A stretch of 64,000 bases of DNA, taken from positions 63,933,414 to 63,997,413 of the forward strand of contig JARCOQ010000005.1 of the NCBI GenBank assembly GCA_029207755.1, in the 5' to 3' direction. The position numbers and the translations under genes were made by a program. Positions 11,011 through 22,587 of the stretch are shown in pieces. Numbering within the stretch: the stretch's first letter is position 1; each line of letters begins with the position of its first letter. The notes below the pieces were generated by a model. The model was given only the letters and a program-made list of their open reading frames with translations, was not told the origin of the DNA and did not search any database. This DNA comes from Chamaea fasciata (lineage: Eukaryota; Chordata; Aves; Passeriformes; Sylviidae).

Positions 11011-14000
11011 GAGCATGTAGCAAGCAGGGTGGGACCACTGGTGCTGTTGTGTGCTCCTATGCAGCATGTCCAGCATGAGATCAGGAAAAACCTTTGGGCT
11101 GTATGTGATGCCATGCAAAGACCCCCACCTCCTCAGGGTCATTGTGATGCCTCTACTGTTCCGTGCTGGCTTTGGTGTCCCATTTCCTTCAACAAGTCCT
11201 GGCTCTCACCGGTCTGACTATGAACAGCAGGAAGCTATTTGAGAGATGCCCTCACTCAAACCAAGCATATCTCCAGTATTTCTGGATGCTAAAAACATCC
11301 CCGGCAACCCAGCAGTGTCAGTTTAGAGTGCCCCCAAACATGGTACCCTGCATGCAGGGCAGGAAAAGGGCATGGTCCTTGAATTACAGTTCACTACAGT
11401 CACTTTCCAGGGGGATTCAGAGCCTAAGGAATCACACATGTCCTGGAGTAGCAATCACTTCTTGACAAGCACTGGCAGCCATTATCCCTGTGAAGGACAC
11501 CTTCAGGCCTGCAAACTCCTGCAGGGGACAGGCACTGGCATTCAAGCATCCTTCAACGTTCTCTCGCCTTCCAGCCAACTTTGTCCTGGGTGGCCACCTG
11601 AGAGAGATTCCCTCACTGGCAGTGAGATCCTCAGCCCCTCAAAGCTCTTCCTCTGGTCAGTGCATGCCTGGATTCAGCAAGAGAAGTAGCCTCATACTGG
11701 ACAGGGCATTATGTTTCCACACGGATGCTTCCACCTTCCTTCCATCCTCCACTCTCAGGCAATGGCACAGCTCAGCCCCGCTGGGGAGGGACCCTCCTCC
11801 CAGCCAGCTCGCCCACCTATATTTCAAGCTAGCATCTGACATGCATTTTGACACAACCGTGCCTCCCCTCTCTTTTCCCCACTACCTTGCCTTGTTTAGA
11901 GCCTGGTTTTTTCTTCCATTGCCAAAACACAATGACTGTTATAATTAACTGATTATCTCAGTGCGACAGCTGCAGTCCTTTGAAAATTAGGTTGAATAAC
12001 AGGATCCTGCCGTATGGTAATTTCTTTTCATCTCTCAAATATTTTCTCTCTCTCACTCTCGTTTCTACCTCATTTCTATTTTTCTTTCTTTCTTTCTTTT
12101 CTCTCTCCCCCCTCCTACATTCCACCAGCTCCCTGACTGCATGAGCAGTATCTTTGCGGGAGACAGGCTGAAAGGCTCTCTCTGCCTTCATCAGCTGTTT
12201 TCATTCCCCTTCTTTTACTACCACACCTCACAGAGAAGCAGTACTTGCAAGCAGATTCATAAACAAGTCAGGAAAATACATGCCCACCAGAGGCAATGGT
12301 CAGGGGCGCTCTCTGAAGCCCCACTGGTTCAGAAAAGCAGCCCAGGGAATTGGGAGGGGAGGGGATGCAGTAGCCTGAACCACTGTATGCAACTTTGCCA
12401 CAGGGAGCCGAGTGCAACAGTGCAGCTGAGTGGTTTGCACTGAGTTAGCCAGGGTGCTCTACCCACCCACTACCCATCCGCCTTCTTGCTGACTCAGTAT
12501 CTGCCCCTGACTCACCACTTGCTCACTGAATGGGGACTGGCAGTACTTACACGGCATCCTTCCCTCTCGCTCAGGCAATAGCTCTACCACTTAACACCCC
12601 CTTTCCCATTATCCACCTACATCTGTCTCTCTACCGATTCAATCAACCCAAGACAGCCAGAAAAGCAGCTTGCTGGGAATTCAGGGTTTCAATACCAAAA
12701 TAAGAACTGCTCCCAGCTGGACCCAAGTTAGAGGTTCTGGAAATCTCCTCCTCCAGGACTAGAGATCCCCTGGCCCTAGCTGTAAACAGGACAGATCCAT
12801 TCACAGAAGTGGCTGGACTCCTTGGCCTCTGCTTGGGCAGATGTGCAAGCACACAGGATTTCAGGCTCTGAGGATGACCAGCCAGCATGTGGGATGGGTC
12901 TGTTGGAATGGTGTGTGGGGTTTGGCAACTGAAAGGTTTCAAATTCATTGTGTTCTGGACTCAAGAAATCTGCAACTTTGTTGTTGACTGCACCAGAAGC
13001 ATTAGTTAATTATTCTCAATGCCTGGCTTAAACTCACAAAATGCCTTGGTCCTGCACTGCTTATTTCAGCCATGTCTGTAATCTAAACAATATCATCTGT
13101 TACACTTTAACACCGCTTTTTCCTTTTGAAAAACAGGGAGGGATTCCTCCATATGACATGTCCATCACAACCTAACACTCCTCTGCAGAAGCCAGTTCCA
13201 GCTGGGTCCTGGGCTTCCTCCTGCCTCCTCAGCACAGCCATTTCCTCTCCTCCCATGGAGTTCCACCTCATTTATTTCCTTAATCCCAACTCGGCAGAAC
13301 AGAAATTCTTTGTCACCATTATTCTGCCAAAAGCCAAGTAGTTTTATAACAAACACTCATCCGTTCCATTGTATTTGAGCAGTCTCCAGCAATGCTCTCC
13401 TCATTGTCCATGATCTCTCTCTTTTCATGCTTTGCCATCCTCAACCCCGCATTTTCTCTCTGCTTTCACTCCAGGCCCTGTGATAGCTCATGGCACTTAT
13501 AGCACATCTCCTCATTCATTCACTGTCACTTCCCAAATGTTACCTTCATTTATTAATTCTTCTTTTTTCTAGTAGCATCCTCCTCTGAGTGCTTTGTACA
13601 GTCCTACTTACGAATCCAATAATAGTATTTTCCCAATGAGTGAGTCATATACCCCTTTGCTGACATTTAGAATTCTCCTTGTTCTTTGAAACACGTTTAT
13701 TCATTCCCCATCTCTACAATTATATATGTCTACTCATGGCGTTGCATTTCCTACAGCAGCTGTGCAGCGAACAGATGATTTGTGCAATAACCCAGCAAAA
13801 TACTTTTTCCTCTTGGTACCTTGACATCCTCCATTTTAATTATGTAGGCCAAAGCTAATCCAAGATATGATGCAATCAAAAATGGGGGACAGCTCAATTT
13901 AACAAACACCCCACACTTTCCTTTGTTCCTGCTCAGTCCAGTTTTTCATCTTATTTCCCCACCTATTCTCTGCTCTGCCTCTTTCGATGCTGTCAGTAGC

Positions 14001-15139
14001 AGAGTACATGGAGGCTGCAATTGTTTTTGTGCCTCTGATTTCATAGGTGCAGAAAATATTTTCAGTGAGAAACAAACTTTGCTTCAGACTGTTTCGGGCT
14101 GAAAGGATTAAAAAAAAAAAAAAAAAGGAGCATTACTCAGCTCGTAAATGTCTTACCCACTAACCCACGTAATAGGTACTGCATAGCCAGGGAATGATGC
14201 TTATCCCCCTAAATGTCTCTCCAGGTAGCCCTAGAAAGCAATTAATCTGGCAGCCCCTCCTTGTTTCTCACTGGGGCACTATTCCTTCCCCCACAGTTCT
14301 TTGCTTCTCTTCAAGTCCTTAGTCACCCTTGCATATTCCATATTTTATTTATTCTTTACTACTCCTCTTAATCTGCATAGGCCAAACCCTAAGCTCCAGA
14401 GTCACCCTGACTCATTTCCTACCCAGGAAAAGCAATGATTTATATCAGTGGGAAAGCCTGTGATGTCAATCTGGACAGAGACTGATTCTGTACGGGGACT
14501 CCCGCATGATTATTTCTTGTTCTCACTCATTCAGGTCTCCATTTAGCAACACACTTAAGCATGCACCCAACTGTAAACCCATGCAAGTCCCATTCAGCTT
14601 CTCAATTGCTTTCTTCTGCAACATCTGTGTTGATGGTTCCCACGTCTTCCAAACACAACAGACTCTCCTTCTGTGTTTCCTCTTCCTAACCTCTCTGTTA
14701 CCCACTCCCCAACATCCTTCCTCTTGCTTTGGGAAATTCAGTTTTTTTCTGGGTTTTGTCCTTTGTTTGTTTGGATTTTCTTATTTTCACTGCTGCCTGG
14801 GGACTCCAGCTTGTAATTTCACCTCCCTGTTCCTGAGATTGCTATGTTGAATAAAGCACTGACTTCCCCCTCTTCTCTCCAGCATCCTGAAATACTGAAT
14901 TGGGCCACTAAGGAGAAAAGCTATTGGCCAGGACTCCTGTCTCTGATACTGAAACAGAGCTGGCAGTAATATTTACAGGCAACTTTGAAAGCTCCAAAGA
15001 TGGCTTGTGGCCAAAAATGATGATATCCACCCCCTCTTTTTTTTGATGATGTCTTCCTATGACTCAGTCTGGTCCATAAGTCAAAATAAGATTTTTCTTT
15101 TTACCCATCGTCCCTTTAAGCAATGAGAACAAGAGCCTA
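11011..15139 (-). other. ELFN2 intron: no gene seen
   Basis: Mostly unique sequence. It has a polypyrimidine block at about 12035-12115 (CTCT and TTTC repeats) and an A17 tract at 14110-14126. From about 13.3 to 14.5 kb the sequence is AT-richer with many short pyrimidine runs. No recognisable mobile element, RNA gene or exon was found. Confidence 0.5.
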
Positions 15140-15720
15140 AGAACAGAACGCTGTAGCATCACGGACAGGACAAGTTACGTCACGAGTAATGCAACTTGGG
15201 GTGTCCTTGGTAGCTTTAAAAGAAGCAGAACAAAAGGCATATGTCCTCTTTCCGGAGAAATGAGTTTTGGCAGAGCTAAACTGGAAATTGCCTGAGTTTT
15301 CTAAACTTAGTTTTATCTGTAAGCAAAGCAAAAAACACATAGGAAGCAGAGACACGGTGACCTCGGGGACTCATGATTTCCCAGGCTCAGCAAGGAGCTG
15401 CTGTGCCCTTTATTATCCACCATTGTGCGGAGACAGAGCCTCGAATAAAGGGGACAGTGTCAGGGGAACTGTGACAGCTGTTTCAAAGTGGGGCTGTGGT
15501 GTACCAACCCAGCCTGCCCACACACCCGTACCTCTGCCTCCAGCCACGCAGTCTGCATCAACAAACAGCCACTCAAACGCTTGATGAACGAGCAGGTCAG
15601 CCGGAGACCACTTAATTTGCTCCATGCCTTCTTTGTCTGCCATTGGCAAGGAAAAATGCATGTTTGGAAATTGGCAGTGTTACATATAGCATTACCACGC
15701 TGGAGTTATACTGACTGCTG
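15140..15720. promoter_or_regulatory. Candidate intronic regulatory element (RE1-like plus CRE-like)
   Basis: An RE1/REST-like sequence, TAGCATCACGGACAG (15154-15168), is followed seven bases later by TTACGTCA (15175-15182), a CREB/ATF/C-EBP type site. The block then keeps CpGs that are otherwise rare in the surrounding intron, and ends in an AT-containing stretch with CACTTAATTTGC, ATGCATGTTTGG and a CATTGT SOX-type site at about 15421. Retained CpG and dense motif content suggest constraint. Function is inferred; I cannot test conservation. Confidence 0.35.
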
Positions 15721-15732
15721 CTAGACTGCTAC

Positions 15733-16010
15733 AGGAAAAAAAATACAGACCAAAACAAAAACAAAAACAAAACAAACAAAAGAAAAAAAAAAAAAAAAAA
15801 ACCCAAAACAAAAAAAAAAAATCCTAAAACATAAAAAACACCGAAAACAAACAAAAAACCCCCCCCAAACATCACCACGCCCCCAAAAAAAACCAATCCC
15901 CAAAAAACCCAATCCAACCAACCAACCAAACCCCAACAAACAACCCAAACAAACCCAACAAAAAACCAGTAAAAATAATTTTAAAAAAAAGGCAAAAAAA
16001 AAAGGCAGAA
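15733..16010. repeat. A-rich low-complexity tract with C interruptions
   Basis: About 280 bases built almost only from A with C singlets and short C runs (AAAAC, AACAAAC, CCAACCAACC), ending in AAAGG units. It is T/G-rich on the sense strand of ELFN2. The 116-codon F/G-rich open frame across it is an artefact of composition. The patchwork resembles other T/G-rich islands at 31.1, 31.25 and 61.4 kb. Confidence 0.8.
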
Positions 16011-16139
16011 GAGGGGAGCAGGCTGAGAGCTGCAAAGAAGGGTGGGGTGTGAGCGGGGGAGAGCCAGGCAAGGAAATAGGGAGAGAAATGAGACAGTACT
16101 GTATCCAAGACTAGATTCTATGATGATGGGGACATTAAG

Positions 16140-16320
16140 AATATGATAGATAGGCAGGGAAGGAAGGCAAGCAGACAGAGGAAGGTACAGAGAAAGAGAC
16201 AGAGACGAGGGAGGGAGAAGGAAGAGAGAGAGGCAGAATTAATTTAGGAGGAATATACTGAAAACATAATCTTCTCTACAGAGTTAAAAAAGAGAGCGAG
16301 AGAGAGAATTAAACAAACAG
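16140..16320. repeat. GA-rich (purine) tract
   Basis: Strand-asymmetric purine run made of GGAAGG, AGAGACAGAG and GAGAGAGA units, weaker after 16,250. Such tracts evolve by slippage and can form triplex structures. In the ELFN2 pre-mRNA it reads as a pyrimidine run. Confidence 0.75.
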
Positions 16321-19200
16321 CGACAGGAAACTGAGAAAGAATAACTTTTTTTTTATGAGCTTGTTAACATTTGTGAAGTTAAGTAACCCTAAATTTATGC
16401 CATTAATTTGCATGTATTACATTTTTTTTTCTGTGCTGCCAGTTTATAGTCTCTGTGAAACCTTTAAAAAGTGGCTTTTTTTCTCCTTTTCCCTTTGCCT
16501 GTGTTAATTAAGGCTTGTAATATATGTATATTTTTACACTGCTGCTGTGCTCTAGCATTTAATCGTGAAATGGCCCTTTTTGCCTTTTCTTTGCGTTGCT
16601 CCTGCCTCATCCTTTTCCCTCCACAGAAACCTGAGGAGACCTGAGGGTCCACCCACCTGCACCAATCTGCAAGCATGCCTAGAGCCCGACTGAGATCCCA
16701 TGATCCCAGGCCAGGATTCTCTCTGTCAAAAAAGGCAGTTTTCACAACAGGGAGAGGATCTTTAGCTGCTGAAGGGTTAACAGTTCCAATGCACTAGGGC
16801 ATTCACATTGCCATACTGAATAACACGGTATTTACACATTAGCAATCACTGGGGAGCCATAAATCGGATTCTCAGGGGAAATCCAGCCAAAGAACAGAAT
16901 GAGATACCTAAGGAAGGAAGTCACAGCCAAAGCTGGGGGAGGCATAAGTAACATATACCCTCTAATCGGCTGCTGGAATAAAAGGGGAGGCAGGTCATCC
17001 TCCAAGGCTTCAGTAGCACCTAGAATTATCCAACCCAGGATGCACGTAGAAAGGGCTGCAGTAGAAAATACGAGTCCAGCTTCTCCCCTGCTTCCAGGGG
17101 ACTGCACCATACCAGTTCTCAGTCCCTCCTCTCCTCCCAAGGACTCTTCTTTCTGGGCAGACAGATCTCTCTCCTAAGCACATTGCTGACTTTGGAAGTG
17201 CCCAAGGCCAACACAAAGCGTAGCTGGTGGAGCCCTTTTGGCAGCTGTCCCAGTGAGCATATTTCTGAGCTCAGCTGGACAGGAGTCCTGGTCCTAAATG
17301 TGCTTTGATTGCTTTGCTCCTCTCCAAAGGCTCTGTTTCTCCCAGCTGTAAGCAGAGTTTGCTGAAGCAAGAAGCAGGTTGCTAAGCCTGGTTTGGATGC
17401 TGTTTGGTCCTTAGTGGAGCTGATGGGACTCATCTCGTTAAAAGCCAGCTGAGCTGAGACCACGAGCAGTGAACATTGATTCAGACCTAATCACCCTCTA
17501 CGGGAGACACAGCAATTGGAGGAGGAAATAAGGGGGATTGCTGGTCACAGAAGATGTGGTGTTCCCTCATCCCCTATGGAGGAAGCTTGTGATCTCTTTG
17601 GGGTCTGACAGGCATATGAGGGGTTTCTAGAAGGTCTCTGCTGAACTGAAGTTGGGAAGGAGAGGTAGGGGAGACAGACCAGGCTTTCCACACTGTCATT
17701 TATTTTGCCATATGGGGGTGTTAAGCACCAGAGAGGATATTCTGATTTACTCCCTGGCTTACGGTTGCTGTGGCAACGGGAGAAATGCAGGCCAAATCAG
17801 GCTGCATCTGCAATGTAGGGGTAATAAGGAGTTTGGATTCCCGTGTGTGTGTTTGTTTGTTTGTTTGGCTGTTGCAGGAGCCACATGGTAAAAAAGCACC
17901 GATGCGATGAAAAGGGAATGAGGTCTGAATTGTACCCAGACAAATACACCCTCCTCTCAGGCAACAGCCAAACAGTCATGCATGCAGTCCTACTGACAGC
18001 GCACAGCCCAAGGAACACCAGCACACACATGTGGCCTCTCTTCCCACCACAAGTACACCCCTGGAGCTGGGGGTCCGCAGCGGCTCTCCCACCCTTAAAA
18101 AGGAGCCGGGCTTGTAATTCCAAAGGTACAAAGCCCCTGTGCACCAGACACTTTGTAGTTGGGCTCTGAAAAGCAGCTAAGAGTCTAGGGCCCTCCTGCT
18201 GTCAGCAAGAGAATCTCCTCTGCTGTCAGACCCACACATCCCAGTCAGCTATGATTCCAAGAGATCATAATCCCCCCACTGGTTACTGAGCAAATACTCC
18301 TCCCTGCAAATACTCCCCCAGAACATTGTAGTGACAAGTTCTTACTTCCCCCCCACACACACTCCCCAAGCTGATCAACAAAACAAACTCAGCCCTTTCT
18401 CAACAGTCATATCCCCAATTGGGAGAGATGGCCTTCATTGCCAACATCAGAGTGAGCCCTCAGGTCCCACAAATTGGCCTGCTGCAGATCCCAGCCTCCA
18501 ACTGTGTTGAACTCATGAGTCTGCCAGCACAATTCCCACCCCAGAAAGCAAGCTGTAGAGCACAGTTAAGTACAGCCTCTTTCCTTCCCTCTCCTTCAGC
18601 CTGCTGGAACCTGAGTATCCTCAACCTAAACACTGGCCTCTGGAGAAAGGTTCCATGTCCACTGCATCAAAAATATTGGCCCCAGAGACCTACTTTAGGT
18701 TAAGTGGAAAGAAGGAAATTATTTTTCAACTGCCCCTCATGGCCCCAAAGCTTCTCTCTGCAGTGCTGGAAGCACAGAATAGCCTTGTGGCAAGACAAAG
18801 TTAGTATTCAGCCATACCACGATCTGTTCCTCTTTATCCCACAGTCCATAACAGGCTGAAGATAGCATAGGTGCAGGGAAGAATGGCCTGGTAATAGGAC
18901 AAGGACATGATTTGCTCAGGCACAGAGACTCTGGAGTTCCTGGAAATCAGACTCCTAATCAGCTTTGGGGATCCTCTGTTGCAACTTTTGCAAAGGAGGG
19001 GCAAAGGAGGGACAAAATCCATGGCAGAGATAAACTGAATTTCCTCAGTCTGGCAGAGCAAGAGCCAGTGAGACAGGATTTCTCTATGAGGACAGCACAC
19101 TTGGGGTGAGACATCAGCAAAGACAAGGGATGTCACTGAAAGGCTGGTGATGCCTGTAACCTGTTGGCTGCTGCTAGTAGTGACACTGGGATAAAAATGC

Positions 19201-19222
19201 GGGGGGTGGGGGGTGGGGTGGG
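19201..19222 (+). other. G-quadruplex motif, all loops one base
   Basis: The run is G6-T-G6-T-G4-T-G3. All three loops are a single T, the arrangement known to give the most stable parallel quadruplexes. It lies on the template strand of ELFN2, so it could form in the DNA behind or ahead of the polymerase rather than in the RNA. Confidence 0.8.
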
Positions 19223-21434
19223 AACAAAGGCACTAAGGTTGAGCTGGAAAAGATGAGGTGATGGAGATGAGAGGTTCTGCAGGTATAAAAAGCTTCTACT
19301 GAACATTGTGCAGAGAGATGTCTCACTCAATCCCAAGGAGGACAGCCACAGGGAACGTGTGGTGGCTGCTGGTGTGCTGCAGGAATGCTGCGCGTTTGCA
19401 GAACACCTGTCCAGCCAGGGTGTGCAGAAGAAGTGAAACAGGACACAGATTCACGCCCCTTGACTCCTGGCTGCCTTTTCTGCCATTATTCCTGAGACTC
19501 CATCTGACCTCACTATTTTCACACATATACACATACAAAAAAAATAAAGGGAAAAAAAAGAGGAAGATAAAATAAACACTGAATTTCTAACCTAATCAGC
19601 CCTTCTCTCACTAATTAGCACCCTCTGAGCACATCCACAGCCTGTGAGAGATACTCTGGGGCTGATAATGACCCCCAACCTGCAGTTGCATATGCTGAAG
19701 GGTCAACAGAGCCAAGAGCAAGCCGTGGGGAGGCAGGGAACAGAGCAACCTCTGTCATTGTTTTGTTTATTTTTCTCTGAAATGTGGGATGATGGAAAGG
19801 GAACATCTCTTTTTTTGGCAGGGTCCCTTCTGCGTGCATGTGTGTGTGTTTTTCTGTGAGAGAGAGTGAATGTGTGTGTGCACGCATGTGTGTCGAGAAG
19901 GGGGGAAGCTGGAGAGGTTTGGAGTGAGGGGACTGGAACAAAATTCTGGCACTGAGCCCAAACCTGAAACACATGCCAATTTATGCCTCTTGCTGGTGGT
20001 AATGAAGGGCTCCGTTCAGGACACACGGGACACTAATTAAGGGGCTTCAAAGGCGGCTTTCTGCAGAGTGCTCTCTAAAGGGGGGCTGAGGGGAGGAAGA
20101 AGCACAAGAGGGGGGTATTCTCCACTCAATGGAAGACTTCTGGCTCCTAGTGCTTCTGGGGAAGGCGCTTTTTCTTTCTCACTGTCTCCCATAGCAACTC
20201 CTACCCATGAGAGCTGAGAAGGTGCAAGCATCTGTCAGCTCCGGGCCAGCCCTCAGCAGCCAGCAGGCAAGGCAGGCTCCGGTATGCAAAGGTGGAAAAG
20301 CGGCGTGGCAGAGAGGAAGAAAAGAAGAAAAAGCTGGAACTGGGGAGGCAAATCGGTATAATTACAAAGGTAGCACCTATAGTAACAGGAATTGCCATTA
20401 GTCTCCAGGGGTTTGCAGGGACAAAGCTCTGGATCACTGCAGATCAAAACTCCATAGTTGAGCCTTGTCAACTTCATCCCATGGGGTTATTTCATATGAA
20501 AGTGTGGGTGGGGCAGACTTTGTGAATAGGACAACAGGCAGGGCTGGGAACATGCCTCCATCGTGTCAGTCTGGGTACAAGGGCTTAGCTGGGAACCAGA
20601 GGCAAACAAAAACTGCACAAGCACCCAAAGAGCTCTAGCCCACTTCCAGGAGCTTCACAGACCTTGGCCCTACAACCTCTAAGCAGTGCAGATTCACTCT
20701 TAGCTGAGTGTTGCCGTGTCAAAGGAAAAGAGGCAGGCCACTGAATGGGTGAGTGACTCAGCCATGGTCACCAAAGGAGGTCTCAGTTCAACTATCCTGC
20801 TTCCTACCTGTTACGTTGCCCTCACACCTGCCTGCCCTCCCTCCACTGGAGTAAACATGAAACAGCAGCTCTGGTGAAAAACAGGACTGTGCTGAGATTG
20901 ATGAAATGGGGACAGAGTGTGGGAGGAAAGAGAAGAATAAATTGGCAGGGAGAGCAACAGAGTGTTAGTGAGAGACATGAAGAAAGGATGAGTGAGAAAG
21001 GTGGTGAGGAAGAGAGAAGAGAGAATAGAGGGTTATCATGGATTATAATCACTGAGCCATGCACCACAGAGAGAGAAAGTGAGGGAAAGAAAAGAGAGGT
21101 GATATGAGCACATGAAAAGGAGAAGTGAGAAGAAGCCCACAAAGAGCAAGAGAAGCAGACAGCTTGAGAGATGAGCAGTTTCGCTGATCCTCCATGACAG
21201 CATGTTGCCTGCCATCACTCACCACCCCACAAGCTGCCAGAATGCCCCACAGCTTCCCTTGGTTTCAGACAGAGCTGTCTTCTCTATGCCAGGCAGTCTC
21301 AGCACCACACATGTGTCACCTGGATACAGCTCTTTGGAGACAGGACCAGTCCTGCCACGGTGAACCACAAGTACACATTATTTAACCAAGGTGAAGCAGA
21401 AGGCTTTCAGTACTACTCTAATGCTTCTCCACAG

Positions 21435-21456
21435 TTGTTTAGTTTTAACTAAACAA
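21435..21456. repeat. Inverted repeat, 10-base arms, 2-base spacer
   Basis: TTGTTTAGTT, then TT, then AACTAAACAA. The arms are perfect. Just downstream (about 21,460-21,505) CTAACCTTTCT-type units repeat several times. It may be a remnant of a small transposon end or chance in AT-rich sequence. Confidence 0.6.
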
Positions 21457-22540
21457 AAGTTAGTTTTTCTAACCTTTCTGCCCCTCTAACCTTTCTAACC
21501 TTCTGTGACCTTTTCCTGTTCACTGTCCTCCTATGCACCAGCCCACATTTAACTGCTTATTCCGGATGACCTGCTCCATGTCTCCTGTGTTCAGTGTCAC
21601 CTGGCCACAAGCACGGCCACCTGCAGCCCAGAGCAGTTCAGCAGGGCTGTGCCTGCCACTGGAGACAAGGAGGGAGGAGGCTCGCCCTGGAAGAAGCCCC
21701 TGGGGTGAAACTGGCTGAAGTGTGACTGAGGCCAGTGACTGCCCAGAGCAAGAAGGACAGTGCAAGGCAGTTCTTCACAGCAGCTCTTGGGCAACAGTCT
21801 TCACATTCATATCCAGAAATTCCCTGGTTTTTCTTACTACTGCCCAATGACGAATCTTGCTGCCCAGCCCAAGCGGTTTCTGAGAAGAGCTGGTCAGGTT
21901 CCTAGGCAGGCAAAATAAAAAGGAGGTTGGATGCAGAAACACATTATGGTGCTAGAATCAGCCCTACAGCAGGTCTTGCAACTGCCTGGGCTGAGGAACA
22001 TCTGGGATCTGCTAGGACCTGCAGAGAAAGTAGATCAGTCTCAAGGAGGTACAGGCACAGTTTCAGATGCAGTTACAAGACACAGCCTTGGAAGGGCTTA
22101 GCTACACCACTGACACTTGCCTAACCAAAGCAGAACAACCATGGCACAGGCCAGACAAGTTCAGGGCACTCATGTGCTGCCTCCACCCATCCCACAGACC
22201 ACCAAACACTTCCCATCAGCTGCTAATAGCTGCTGAACCTTTACAAGGAAACCCACTAAAGATATAAATCGAATATGAGAACAGAGTTGATCACCAGCCT
22301 CTTCTGACCATAGGGGAAAAAACAACCAAGACATTCAGGTTCACAGAAAGAAATCAGCCTTAGTTTCCATGGAGAGAGGAAACAGGAACACTCTCCAGCT
22401 TCCCCCTTTGTCTCCCAGTTCTTCCTTCTCCCCCCGAACCTCACCTTTCTGTCCTGTGCAATCCAAATTGGACACCATGCTAAAGTCTGATAAACAGGCA
22501 ACAAGCGAATCACTGTTACTAAGTTTGAGCTTATTATTAA

Positions 22541-22541
<1 letters not shown>

Positions 22542-22585
<44 letters not shown>
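22542..22585 (+). repeat. Uninterrupted A44 tract
   Basis: Forty-four consecutive A bases. CR1, the main bird LINE, does not make poly(A) tails, so a tail from recent LINE activity is not the obvious source. The sequence to the left does not resemble a known mRNA. Simple slippage is the simplest origin. Such tracts are also prone to assembly and sequencing error. Confidence 0.9.

Positions 22586-22587
<2 letters not shown>

Larger units (their letters stand above)
16321..22541 (-). other. ELFN2 intron: no gene seen, possible conserved patches
   Basis: About 16,330-16,580 is AT-rich with several homeobox-like cores (CCATTAATTTGCATG, GTTAATTAAGG, GCATTTAATCG) and may be a conserved noncoding element. 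A (GTTT)n run lies at about 17,850-17,870. A GC-richer patch at about 20,200-20,400 holds CGGTATAATTACAAAGG. A G-quadruplex motif (19,201) and an inverted repeat (21,435) are listed separately. No exon was found with convincing splice sites. Confidence 0.45.

Noticed and set aside
12283..12300. CTCF site at CCACCAGAGGCAATGG
   Set aside because: The right half of the motif lacks the GGGC core; far weaker than the site at 63,346.
15721..16071. 116-codon minus-strand frame rich in F, G and C
   Set aside because: It is a translation of the A/C low-complexity tract and has no domain.
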